Source: CAYZJB01 sp964478735 (GTDB lineage Bacteria > CLD3 > SB21). Taken from it: a stretch of 45,814 nucleotides of DNA. Location of the stretch: assembly GCA_964478735.1 (NCBI GenBank), contig CAYZJB010000031.1:1-45814 (forward strand), in the 5' to 3' direction. Shown in pieces: positions 24,825-33,700 of the stretch (position 1 is its first letter; every line of letters begins with the position of its first letter). The position numbers and the translations under genes are program-made. The notes below the pieces were generated by a model. The model did not search any database. It saw only the letters and a program-made list of their open reading frames with translations, and was not told the origin of the DNA.

Positions 24825-26031
24825 TATCCCGCCCGAAAACCCATCCCTTAAACCAGTCAAATAGTACCATGGCCTTATTTTTCAAACTGACAAGCCGCGT
24901 CAGGTATGCGGATCGCCAGAAAAGCCACGTCGTAAACCCACGGCTTTTGGCTTGCGGTAAATCGGCGAGCGCCTGATGCCTGCCAATGTAGGCCAGCATG
25001 CCAAGATGACGATAACGAAAGGGCTCGGCTTGCTTGGACCGTGCTCTTCGATTGAACGACTTGCCGAGATATTTGCCCTGTTGCATTGCGACCTGCGCGG
25101 TAGCCGGAGTGTTGTGGTCCTGCAGGGCGGAACAGTCTCCGATTGCGTAAACATGATCCTGTCCGATGACGCGAAGATAGGAGTCGACCATCAGCCGTCC
25201 CGTCCTGTCTTTGGTCCATTGCAGGTCGCGCACGAAATCCGTCGGTCCATTTCCCGTCGACCACACGAGCACACCATAGAGTAACTGGCTGCCGTCGTCG
25301 AGCAGAAGCGATTTTGCGGACACCTGTTTGACCCGACGGTTGATGATGACGTTGACGTCCAATCGGCTGAAATGAGTCCGGGCATAGTCCGACAGCTTTT
25401 GATCGAAGCTCGACAGGAGTGACGATCCGGCCTCGATCAACGTGATCAGGGTACGCGAAGTCAGCGTCGGATAGGCTCGCTGAAGTTCGCCGTGGACGAA
25501 ATCCGCCAGTTCGGCGGCAAACTCTACACCAGTGGGGCCTCCCCCGACAACCACGAAATGCAGCAGCCGGGCTCGTTCCGCTTCGTTGATGGAAGGTGTC
25601 GCCGCCTGCTCGAAACGATCAATGATCAATTGACGGATGCGACGACTATCCCATAACTCTTTTAAAAACAATGCATTGTCCTGAACGCCCTGAATACCGA
25701 AAGTGTTATTTACAGCACCAACACTGATGACGACTTCGTCATAGGGTATCGTAAATTCGGTCCCATCGATCGAGTGGCGGCACTGGATCATGTGCTTGGA
25801 TGTATCGATAGATGAAGCGTAGGCTTGATAAAACCTTACTGCAGAATAACGGCGGATGGGCTCGATGATGCTGCGAAATTCGGTGGTACCAACCGTCGTA
25901 CTGGGGAGGAGGGGAGTGAAGAGGAAATAGTTTCTCGGGCTGACGACTGTTACGTCGTAGGCTGAGCGCTTCAACGACTTGATCAAGCTGAACGCGCCGA
26001 ACCCCGTTCCGAGTACGACCAGCTTTTGCAT
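24811..26031 (-). CDS. ndh: Type II NADH dehydrogenase-like FAD oxidoreductase
   Basis: This 406-aa two-dinucleotide-binding flavoprotein probably passes electrons from NADH to quinone at the inner membrane without pumping protons. FAD-binding GTGFGA is at residues 8-13, and YFLFTPLLPSTTVGT is the NDH-2 signature. The NADH-binding motif is VVVGGGPTGVEFAAELADF (about 162-180), and the second FAD contact is HVYAIGDCSA (about 295-304). The C-terminus is amphipathic and aromatic (TTWLFWRSAYLTRLVSLKNK), as in NDH-2 enzymes that bind the membrane surface. It begins one base after the upstream exported protein, at the end of a four-gene minus-strand run. A sulfide:quinone reductase is less likely because the catalytic Cys pattern is absent. 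Confidence 0.93.
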   Translation of the reverse strand: MQKLVVLGTGFGAFSLIKSLKRSAYDVTVVSPRNYFLFTPLLPSTTVGTTEFRSIIEPIRRYSAVRFYQAYASSIDTSKHMIQCRHSIDGTEFTIPYDEVVISVGAVNNTFGIQGVQDNALFLKELWDSRRIRQLIIDRFEQAATPSINEAERARLLHFVVVGGGPTGVEFAAELADFVHGELQRAYPTLTSRTLITLIEAGSSLLSSFDQKLSDYARTHFSRLDVNVIINRRVKQVSAKSLLLDDGSQLLYGVLVWSTGNGPTDFVRDLQWTKDRTGRLMVDSYLRVIGQDHVYAIGDCSALQDHNTPATAQVAMQQGKYLGKSFNRRARSKQAEPFRYRHLGMLAYIGRHQALADLPQAKSRGFTTWLFWRSAYLTRLVSLKNKAMVLFDWFKGWVFGRDISRF

Positions 26032-26032
26032 G

Positions 26033-26533
26033 TCAATCGAAGTATTTGATACTGTCGATAATACGATTCAACGTCCGGGCGGCTTCTTCGTTTGCCAGAT
26101 CGTTATACCCGCTGTCGATCAGATAAACATGGTTTTTATAATTCCCGACGCCCAGTTTGATGAACGTCTGAAAATTGTCCAGCGTCGAAATCCCTGCCGT
26201 GAAACGAAATTTGATCTTATTGATCGTCTTTTCTTCATCCAACGTAAAGTCACAGTTCGCATACGTCACTTTGAGGTACGACAGGATAACCTCGTTGGAC
26301 GATTCTTTTTCGTTTTCCGAGTATGTGACGAAGAAGTACATCGATTCATCGGGACTAAAGCACTCGATGTAATTTTTGTCGAAATCCCGATTCACGGTGA
26401 TGTACCAATCGGATGGCGTTTGAAATTCGATCCGGTAGGGTTCAAAACGGTGGGTTTCCCATTCCTGCGCTTGGACCCAAATGGGTATAAAGCCCAGTAC
26501 CAGCCAGCAGTTCCGCAAGGCGTGTCCGATCAT
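26033..26533 (-). CDS. Exported protein of unknown function, 166 aa
   Basis: An N-terminal signal peptide (MIGHALRNCWLVLGFIPIWVQAQ) is followed by about 140 residues with alternating beta-strand and turn pattern: YRIEFQTPSDWYITV and MYFFVTYSENE, ending in a helix (ARTLNRIIDSIKYF). The profile is similar to small PsbP-like periplasmic domains, a weak resemblance only. The start overlaps the stop of the peroxiredoxin gene (ATGA) and the ndh start follows one base after its stop, so it is translated within the same operon. A periplasmic role near the respiratory chain is possible but unproven. Confidence 0.78.
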   Translation of the reverse strand: MIGHALRNCWLVLGFIPIWVQAQEWETHRFEPYRIEFQTPSDWYITVNRDFDKNYIECFSPDESMYFFVTYSENEKESSNEVILSYLKVTYANCDFTLDEEKTINKIKFRFTAGISTLDNFQTFIKLGVGNYKNHVYLIDSGYNDLANEEAARTLNRIIDSIKYFD

Positions 26534-26988
26534 TTAGATACCGCGGACAGGACGTCTTCGGCGTGGGTATCGACTTTGACTTTGTCGAAAATGTGTTCGA
26601 TGGTTCCTTTTTCGTCGATGATAAACGTCGAGCGCAAAATGCCGTCGTATTCGCGGCCGTACAGTTTTTTCTTTCCCCAGGCGCCATAGGCCGAAGCGAC
26701 CTTATGATCGGGATCGCTCAGGAGAGTGAACGGGAGATTGTATTTGGATCGAAACTTGTTATGGGATTCGACGGAATCCGGGCTAACCCCGAGAATCACA
26801 AGGTCGCGTCGTTTTAGCATCTGATGATGATCGCGAAAACTGCACGCTTCCTTCGTGCACCCGGGTGTATCGTCCTTGGGGTAAAAGTAGAGGACAACCT
26901 TTTTTCCACGGAAGGATTTAAGGCTGACGGAATCGCCGTCGGTGCTAAGCAGCGTAAATTCGGGAGCCTTCGCTCCGACCTTGAGCAT
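26530..26988 (-). CDS. bcp: Thiol peroxidase of the PrxQ/Bcp family
   Basis: This 152-aa atypical 2-Cys peroxiredoxin reduces hydrogen peroxide and organic hydroperoxides in the cytosol. The start at 26988 (MLKVGAKAPEF) is two bases after the upstream stop and has GGAG just before it. An extension to 27018 reads through the neighbour and is not supported. The peroxidatic Cys44 lies in DDTPGCTKEAC, with the resolving Cys49 five residues on, the Bcp arrangement, and FYPKDDTPG is the family signature. FILSPD-like GVSPDSVESH and RSTFIIDEKG are also typical. The 1-2 base spacing in this operon suggests co-expression with the NADH dehydrogenase, a source of superoxide and peroxide. Confidence 0.96.
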   Translation of the reverse strand: MLKVGAKAPEFTLLSTDGDSVSLKSFRGKKVVLYFYPKDDTPGCTKEACSFRDHHQMLKRRDLVILGVSPDSVESHNKFRSKYNLPFTLLSDPDHKVASAYGAWGKKKLYGREYDGILRSTFIIDEKGTIEHIFDKVKVDTHAEDVLSAVSK

Positions 26989-26990
26989 GG

Positions 26991-27206
26991 TTACTCCGGT
27001 ATGAGTTCGGCCGTCCACTCCAGGTTGTCGAAGCGCGTGTCGGTATAACGCTTTTTGACAATCATGATTGCCAATTTTTTGTAGTCCTCATCGGACATCT
27101 TGTCAATGGATTGGAATTCATCGTAGCTTCGGCGAATGAAGTCAAGATTGTTCGTTTTGAATTCCTCGGATAGCCCTTGTTCGGCATTGCTTACACGGAC
27201 AAGCAT
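26991..27206 (-). CDS. Small protein of unknown function, 71 aa, before the peroxiredoxin gene
   Basis: The start ATG at 27206 has AGGAG 6 bases upstream (complement of 27213-27217), and the stop is two bases before the peroxiredoxin start. The product is acidic to neutral, helical and without a signal peptide: MLVRVSNAEQGLSEEF, then DFIRRSYDEFQSIDKMSDED and KKLAIMIVKKRYTDTRFDNLEW. I recognise no family. Ribosome-binding site, spacing and sensible codon use make it a real gene. It is the first gene of the minus-strand operon and probably cytosolic. Confidence 0.75.
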   Translation of the reverse strand: MLVRVSNAEQGLSEEFKTNNLDFIRRSYDEFQSIDKMSDEDYKKLAIMIVKKRYTDTRFDNLEWTAELIPE

Positions 27207-27256
27207 TGGCAACTCCTAATCGATTTTTGATAAAAGCCTTACGCTTGGTCGTGAGT

Positions 27257-27285
27257 TATTTAACCTGTTTTGTCAAAAAAAGCAA
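27257..27285 (-). promoter_or_regulatory. Candidate promoter for the 71-aa/prxQ/ndh operon
   Basis: On the minus strand TTGCTT (complement of 27280-27285) and TAAATA (complement of 27257-27262) are 17 bases apart, giving a leader of about 44 bases before the ATG at 27206. A TTGACA also occurs on this strand (27271-27276) but has no partner at proper spacing. The assignment is moderate to weak. Confidence 0.35.
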
Positions 27286-27318
27286 GACTAACATGGCCCG
27301 GCGACGACGCCGTTATTC

Positions 27319-27347
27319 TTGATATTCCATCGGGGATATGTTAGATT
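27319..27347 (+). promoter_or_regulatory. Promoter for the membrane protein-miaB-mfd-CHAT operon
   Basis: TTGATA (27319-27324) and TAGATT (27342-27347) are separated by exactly 17 bases, with TGT directly before the -10 box as in extended -10 promoters. The start of transcription would be near 27354, leaving a leader of about 24 bases to the ATG at 27378, with GGAG before the start. It is divergent from the peroxiredoxin operon. Confidence 0.6.
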
Positions 27348-27377
27348 CAACCGCTTTTTTTTAGTCTAATACGGAGC

Positions 27378-28793
27378 ATGAGTAACGACATTTCCACATC
27401 GGTGCGGCAACTCGAGCACAAACTGAAGTCGTTTAAGGGGCAATTTACACTTACCGATGCGGCCGCCGTGATGGGGTCGTCCCTTGCGCAGGCCAAGGAC
27501 GCACTGGACGTCATGATGGGCAAGTATGTGTGCCGCCTGGCCATGACCGAAAACGGCGATCTGATTTACTCGTTCGGTGATTCCTTAATTCGCCGGGGTC
27601 AAAAAACGTTTGCCGAACGGATGTATACCGTACGCGAATGGCTTTGGAAAGCTTTTACCGGTTTTTTTAAGGCCTGGATTGCCGTGACGCTGGTCGTCTA
27701 TTTTGTTATTTTTCTGATCATTTTGATTGCACTGATCGTCGCCGCATCGCAGGGAGGGGGGCGTCGGCGCGGATCGTCGATCCGTCTGGACGGGATTTTT
27801 CGGATGTTCTTTGCCATTTTTCAATGGCGGACGGCCACAACGATGATCGGTTATCAAATGGACCGGCAGGGTTACCGGTATCGGAGCTTTCAGCCGCGGC
27901 CGGCGGTCCTTAACGAGAAGAAAAAAAACTTCATTGCCTCGGTTTATGACTTTGTCTTCGGACCGTCCCGGGTGGAGCGGGATCCCCTCAACGACCAGAA
28001 AGAACTCGCGGCATTTGTCCGTCAGAAAAAGGGGATCATCAGCCCGGCAGAAATTGTTATGCTGACCGGTCGTTCGATTGCCGAGGCGGAAGTGTTTTTT
28101 TCGGAATGTCTCTCTCGCTTCAACGGCGACGTCAAATTATCGGACAATGGGGTGGTGATCGGCCAATTTGATCAGATGACCCGGAGCCTGGGAGAACTGG
28201 AGGGTGGGACGGTGGAGTATTACTGGGATGAATATGAGGCCGATTATGAGGTAACCGGTAATACCTCGTCCCGCAACGCGCTGATCATCTTCATGGGTCT
28301 ATTCAACTGGCTTTTTTCTTCGGTTTTTTTGACGGCGGCTGTTCAGGAAGCGCAATCCGGTTTTCTGGACTCCAACGAAAAACTGATCGGCATTTTGCTG
28401 GGCTGGCTTCCGTTTATTTTTTCACTGCTGTTTTTTGGAACTCCACTGGCCCGATTGTACGGGATATTCAAGCGTCGCCGCCGACGGGAAAACAACCTGC
28501 GGAAACGAATCATGCGCTTCGTGTTCAAACAACCGGCAAAAGGCGTTACACTCGAGGAAATCGTTGCCGCGGTCAACGCGGGACCTGAACAAAAGCTCAG
28601 CGCCGGTCAGGTTCAGAGCGTGTTGGAATCGATGATGCGGGACTACCATGGCGAGGTTCAGCTCGATCCCGACGGCGGGTCCCGATACGCCTTTCCTCGG
28701 ATGGCGACGGAAATGGAAACCGTGGAAAGGTTGCGTGCGGGCTTGACGGTCGACAAGGATTTAGGTAAGATTATCTACGATTCAAAATCATAG
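27378..28793 (+). CDS. Membrane protein with duplicated winged-helix-like module, function unknown
   Basis: This 471-aa protein has no signal peptide and two hydrophobic regions: residues about 95-120 (WIAVTLVVYFVIFLIILIAL) and two helices near 305-350. It carries three similar soluble units, each an FxxxKGxhTxxDhhxxTG-like helix-turn-helix followed by a small beta hairpin. Unit 1 is near 18-70 (FTLTDAAAVMGSSLAQAKDA), unit 2 near 210-275 (ISPAEIVMLTGRSIAEAEVF) and unit 3 near 375-445 (VTLEEIVAAVNAG). A FVFGPSRVERDPLND link between membrane part and unit 2 is a pattern I associate with an uncharacterised bacterial membrane-protein family. No catalytic residues are evident. It is the first gene of the operon, 7 bases before the next start, ahead of miaB and mfd, so a housekeeping role is plausible but not shown. 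Confidence 0.8.
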   Translation: MSNDISTSVRQLEHKLKSFKGQFTLTDAAAVMGSSLAQAKDALDVMMGKYVCRLAMTENGDLIYSFGDSLIRRGQKTFAERMYTVREWLWKAFTGFFKAWIAVTLVVYFVIFLIILIALIVAASQGGGRRRGSSIRLDGIFRMFFAIFQWRTATTMIGYQMDRQGYRYRSFQPRPAVLNEKKKNFIASVYDFVFGPSRVERDPLNDQKELAAFVRQKKGIISPAEIVMLTGRSIAEAEVFFSECLSRFNGDVKLSDNGVVIGQFDQMTRSLGELEGGTVEYYWDEYEADYEVTGNTSSRNALIIFMGLFNWLFSSVFLTAAVQEAQSGFLDSNEKLIGILLGWLPFIFSLLFFGTPLARLYGIFKRRRRRENNLRKRIMRFVFKQPAKGVTLEEIVAAVNAGPEQKLSAGQVQSVLESMMRDYHGEVQLDPDGGSRYAFPRMATEMETVERLRAGLTVDKDLGKIIYDSKS

Positions 28794-28800
28794 GCTACCT

Positions 28801-29328
28801 GTGAAGAAAAAGACACGAACAAACACCGCGCCCAATAACCGAAAAAAACCGACAGGAAAAAAGGCCGTCCCGAAAAGCAAGCCGCGCCCGTCACCCGAAT
28901 TCCGGATCGCCCGGACGGACATCGATAAAATCGCCCACAGCCTGGGAGTTGCGGCACAGGATTTTGGGAACCATTATCGTATGTACCTTCAGAATCCCGC
29001 CGAGGGCCGTAAATTGACACTGGAAATTTATCCCGATATACCCATCGGTACGCGGCAAGGGACATTGATTACCGTGTATACACCGACGGCGCATCTGCAA
29101 CTTCACTTCTGCAGCGGATACGTCATCAGTGAAATGCTCGGTGAAGTGACGTTTGTCGGCATTGAAAACGGCAAGATGTCCGGGTTGATCATCGAAAAAG
29201 GGGCCGCCTGTTCGCTCTACGCCAATGTGGATAACGATCTTCTGTCCGGCGACATCACGACGTTGGGTCCTGAAGTGATGCTGTCCGGTATTGCACTGAG
29301 TCTCACCGAGTCCCTGCTCAAGCCATGA
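28801..29328 (+). CDS. Conserved-looking protein of unknown function, 175 aa
   Basis: The start codon is GTG, 7 bases after the upstream stop, with no clear Shine-Dalgarno sequence. The first 35 residues are strongly basic (KKKTRTNTAPNNRKKP and onward), a tail that could bind nucleic acid or ribosomes. The remainder is a compact beta-rich domain (RKLTLEIYPDIPIGTRQG, LQLHFCSGYVISEMLGEVTF, KMSGLIIEKGAACSLYANV) and a short C-terminal helix. I do not recognise the family. The stop overlaps the miaB start (ATGA at 29325-29328), indicating translational coupling to the tRNA-modifying enzyme. Confidence 0.78.
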   Translation: MKKKTRTNTAPNNRKKPTGKKAVPKSKPRPSPEFRIARTDIDKIAHSLGVAAQDFGNHYRMYLQNPAEGRKLTLEIYPDIPIGTRQGTLITVYTPTAHLQLHFCSGYVISEMLGEVTFVGIENGKMSGLIIEKGAACSLYANVDNDLLSGDITTLGPEVMLSGIALSLTESLLKP

Positions 29329-30728
29329 TCCAATCTCCCGATATCGTAACCTCCCGTCGTCGAAAAAAGGTCTATATCGAGACGTACGGCTGCCAGATGA
29401 ACGTTTACGATTCGGAACTCGTTGCGGGCATCATGGACGGCATGGATTACGAGATGACCGAGCGGTACGAAGATGCGGACGCTATTTTTTTGAATACCTG
29501 CGCGATCCGGGAAAACGCCGAGCAACGCGTCTGGGGCCAGTTGACGCGGTTCAAGCAGCTCAAAGAGTCCAAACCCCATCTCGTGATCGGGGTGCTCGGC
29601 TGTATGGCCAAACATCTCGAGGAAGAGATTCATAAAAAACGTCCGTACGTCAACGTCGTACTGGGACCGGATTCGTATCGCCGTTTGCCGGAGATTCTGG
29701 GGTTCAAACAGGATTCTCCGGTGATCTCGCCCGATGCCATCGGGATACGATCGGCGGAGGAGTTTTCAGACTTCCGCGTTCCGGAACTTCAGATGGATAC
29801 ACGATTGTCGCGTACGGAAGTGTACGAAAAAATCGATCCGCTTCGCTTCCACCCGGTAACAGCCTGGATCGCCATCATGCGGGGCTGCGACAATTTCTGT
29901 ACGTTCTGCGTCGTTCCGTTTACGCGCGGACGCGAACGCAGCCGTTCCATAAAGAGCGTGCTCGAAGAGGCTACGCGAGCCGTTGATAAGGGCTATACGG
30001 AAGTTTGTTTGCTCGGACAGAATGTGAACTCGTACCGCGACGAAGGGTCCGACTTTTGCGACCTCATGGCCGGCGTCAGCGACATTCCCGGTATCCGACG
30101 CATTCGTTTTACCTCGCCGCACCCGAAGGATTTTCCGGAACGGTTGCTCCGGCTGATCGCGGAAAGAGACAATATTTGTAAACACGTTCACATGCCCGTG
30201 CAGTCAGGATCAAACCGGATTCTCGATCTGATGAACCGCACCTATACGCGGGAAGAATACCTGGATCTGATTGAGCGTACACGCGCTTTGATACCGGACG
30301 TCGCCATTACGACGGACGTGATCGCAGGATTCCCGACCGAAACGGAAAGCGATCACCGAGAGACGATCGACCTGTTCGATCGGGTTGGATTCGATGCCGC
30401 GTTCACGTTTGCTTATTCCGCCCGTCCCGGAACGAAGGCGTATTCCATACCGGACGATGTTCCCGATGACGTTAAAAAACGAAGATTGCAGGAGATCATT
30501 CAATTGCAGCGGTCCCGGAGTTCACAAAAGATCTCACGGGAAATCGGACGCGTCCGCGACGTCTTGGTCGAAGGAGTCAGCCGAAAGTCCGACGGCTATT
30601 TGACGGCACGCACGGATAAATCGTACGTCGTCATCATTCCCCGGAAATCGTATCGACCGGGTGATTACGTGACCGTGAAAATCAGCCGGGCCGACGGGCA
30701 CACGCTTTTCGGTGACCCTTTGTCGTGA
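29325..30728 (+). CDS. miaB: tRNA-2-methylthio-N6-dimethylallyladenosine synthase MiaB
   Basis: This 467-aa radical-SAM methylthiotransferase adds the 2-methylthio group to i6A37 in tRNA. The N-terminal UPF0004 domain holds cluster-binding Cys23 (YGCQMN), Cys59 (NTCAIRE) and Cys93 (LGCMAK). The radical-SAM motif is C188-x3-C192-x2-C195 in RGCDNFCTFCVVPFTRGRE, a typical MiaB signature, and the C-terminal part is a TRAM domain (about 400-467). All six cysteines are present. RimO and MtaB paralogues differ at the VPFTRGRE segment, so MiaB is preferred. It overlaps both neighbours by a few bases, with mfd directly downstream. Confidence 0.96.
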   Translation: MIQSPDIVTSRRRKKVYIETYGCQMNVYDSELVAGIMDGMDYEMTERYEDADAIFLNTCAIRENAEQRVWGQLTRFKQLKESKPHLVIGVLGCMAKHLEEEIHKKRPYVNVVLGPDSYRRLPEILGFKQDSPVISPDAIGIRSAEEFSDFRVPELQMDTRLSRTEVYEKIDPLRFHPVTAWIAIMRGCDNFCTFCVVPFTRGRERSRSIKSVLEEATRAVDKGYTEVCLLGQNVNSYRDEGSDFCDLMAGVSDIPGIRRIRFTSPHPKDFPERLLRLIAERDNICKHVHMPVQSGSNRILDLMNRTYTREEYLDLIERTRALIPDVAITTDVIAGFPTETESDHRETIDLFDRVGFDAAFTFAYSARPGTKAYSIPDDVPDDVKKRRLQEIIQLQRSRSSQKISREIGRVRDVLVEGVSRKSDGYLTARTDKSYVVIIPRKSYRPGDYVTVKISRADGHTLFGDPLS

Positions 30729-33700
30729 TGCTTTCTCGCCTTATCCAGGATATTCGACAACGTCCCATCGTTCAGGAAATTCTCACATCGGCGTCGCAGA
30801 ACGGCTGCCTGACCGTTCGTCATGCGTACGGCTCCTTACCGCATCTTCTGACCGCGATCGCAGCGAGGGATCTTGAACGGCCGTTGCTTTTGATCGCGGC
30901 GGATTTTGACGGTTATTCAAAAGCCGTCGACGACGTCACGGAGTTGTCCGGAGGGATGGGCTTCGACGTTCTGACATTTCCTGATGAGGAGAAATTGCCG
31001 TTCGATCAACGCGAAATTGCCCAGTCCATCCAGTCGGCACGCCAGGAATGTTTTGAGAAAATTGCGCATTTGAAATGCGGCGTGGTGGTGACGTCCGCCC
31101 GTGCGCTGGTACAAAAACTTCCGAGCCCGGCATGGTTTCAATCGGCGGCTCTCTCCCTGAATCCGGGCGCTTCCGTGCCGATGGATCTTCTGGTGAATCA
31201 ACTGATCGAGCTGGGATACGAACGTGAGGACGTTGTTGACCGGGTCGGCTCTTTTGCAGTACGAGGAGGCCTGGTGGACGTATATCTGTACAGTCACGAC
31301 CAGCCCGTCCGCATTGAGTTTTTCGGCGATGAGATCGAATCCATCCGGATATTTGACGTGGTCACGCAGCGATCGCTGCGCAGCGTGGATGCCGTTACCC
31401 TCTATCCGCGCTCGGAGATTCAGGACCAAGCAGAGAATTCCCTTCTGGACTATCTGCCGAACGGTACGATTGCGCTTCTGGAACCGGCATTGATCCGCTC
31501 CCAGGTGGAGCAGTTCTGGAATCATGCCATGGAAATGGCTGCAAAAAGTGGAATGCCGTCATCGGAGATCGACGCCGTTTTGCAAAATTTTTACACTTCC
31601 GAGCAAGTCGGCGTTTTGCTGTCACAGGATCGACGCATCGAGTTTTCCAACCTGTCCCAGCCGTCGGCTGAGCTTGTTTTCGATTTGCATACGCGTGAAA
31701 GCGAGCTCATGGACGGCCATGTCAAACGGTTGCGCGAACGGTTGTCCGATCATCGGCAGCGTGGGTGGGCGACATATATCCTGTGTAACAATCAGGCACA
31801 GGTCGACCGGCTGGACGAACTGCTGGACTCCGAACAGATGGCTTCCGGCGTCGATTACCGGATCGGCAATGGGGAACTGCACGCCGGTTTTTACTGGGAA
31901 CGTGAAGGACTCGTCGTTTTTACGGATCATCAAATTTTTGGCCGCACCAAGCGGTACCGTATCCACCGGCGGTTCCGGTCGGCTCAGGCGTTGCGATATC
32001 TGAAATCGCTGAAACCGGGGGACTATGTCGTTCATATCGACTACGGAATCGGCCAGTACGCGGGTCTTGAAAAAATGGTTCAGGGAGAACACACCGAAGA
32101 ATGTCTGAAAATTTTGTATCAGAACGGCGATAAGCTTTTTGTGCCGTTGGAGCATTTTTCCCGCGTACAGAAATTTTCCGGAGAAGAAGCGGTCGAACCC
32201 AAACTGGGTAAACTGGGCAGCGCCGACTGGGAACGCCTGAAAGCAAAGACACGCCGGTCGATCGAAGACATCGCACGGGATCTGATCAAACTCTACGCGC
32301 AGCGACGTATGGCCAAAGGCCATGCATTTTCGGCCGACGGAATGATGCAGTACGAGTTGGAAGGCGCGTTCGAATTTGAAGACACGCCCGATCAGGCCAA
32401 GGTCACCGCGGAAGTGAAACAGGACATGGAGGCGGAAGAACCCATGGACCGCCTGGTGTGCGGCGACGTCGGGTACGGAAAGACGGAAGTGGCCGTTCGG
32501 GCCGCGTTCAAAGCCGTCCAGGATTCCAAGCAGGTTGCCATACTGGTTCCAACGACGATCCTGGCGGAGCAGCATTTCGAAACGTTTTCGGCGCGGCTGC
32601 GGGATTTTCCCGTTCGGGTCGACGTGCTGTCACGTTTTAAGACGACGGCGCAGCAGAAAATCATTCTGGAAAAATTGTCGACCGGACAGATCGACATCAT
32701 GATCGGTACTCACCGGCTTTTATCGAAAGACGTTCGATTCAAAGACCTGGGACTCCTCATTATCGATGAGGAACAGCGATTCGGGGTAACGCACAAAGAA
32801 AAGCTTCGCCAGCTGCGCGCCCATGTCGACACGCTGACCCTGACGGCAACGCCGATTCCGCGGACGCTGCATTTCTCGTTGATGGGCGGCCGGGACCTGT
32901 CGACGATCAATACGCCTCCGCAGGACCGATTGCCGATACGGACCGAACTGGTGCAGTTCGACGAGGACCTAATCCACGACGCGATCATGAAGGAGATCGA
33001 CCGCGGCGGACAGGTGTACTTCGTACACAATCGCGTGCAGACGATCGAAAATGTTGCGACCCTGCTGGGACGAATCGTTCCGAGGGCGCGGCTTGCGATC
33101 ATTCACGGCCAGATGCCGCCGCAACGGGTCGAAAAAGTCATTCACGACTTTATGAACCGGCAGTCCGACGTTCTCGTCGCGACGACCATCATCGAAAACG
33201 GCATCGACATTTCCAACGTGAATACGATCTTGATCGACCAGGCGCAAAACTACGGGGTGGCCCAGCTCTACCAGCTGCGCGGTCGCGTCGGTCGATCTTC
33301 AAAACAAGCGTACTGTTATTTAATCACGCCGCCATTGAATATTTTGTCGCTGGAGTCCTTGAAACGCTTGCAGGCCATCGAGGAGTTTACGGAACTGGGC
33401 TCTGGCTTCTTAATCGCCATGCGCGACCTGGAAATACGCGGAGCCGGAAATCTGCTGGGAGCGGAACAGTCCGGTTTTATCAATGCCATCGGATTCGATC
33501 TGTATTGCCAGATTTTAGAACAGGCGGTTCAGGATATTCGCCGTGAGCTCAACGTGGACAACCCCCCGGCCGTGGAACCTGAGAAGATTCTCGATACCCA
33601 GATCCGCGTGGTCGAGGATACCTACCTGCCGGAGTCGTACATCAATGTCGGGACCGAGCGGATCCGAATTTACCAGGAATTGTCGGGAATGCGCTCGATT

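Noticed and set aside
27271..27276. TTGACA on the minus strand upstream of the 71-aa gene
   Set aside because: It is a perfect -35 box, but there is no acceptable -10 box at 16-18 bases, so TTGCTT/TAAATA was preferred.
27299..27312. CGGCG-ACGA-CGCCG hairpin in the divergent intergenic region
   Set aside because: Only a five-base stem with no T-run on either strand, and it lies between two divergent promoters where no transcript needs to end.
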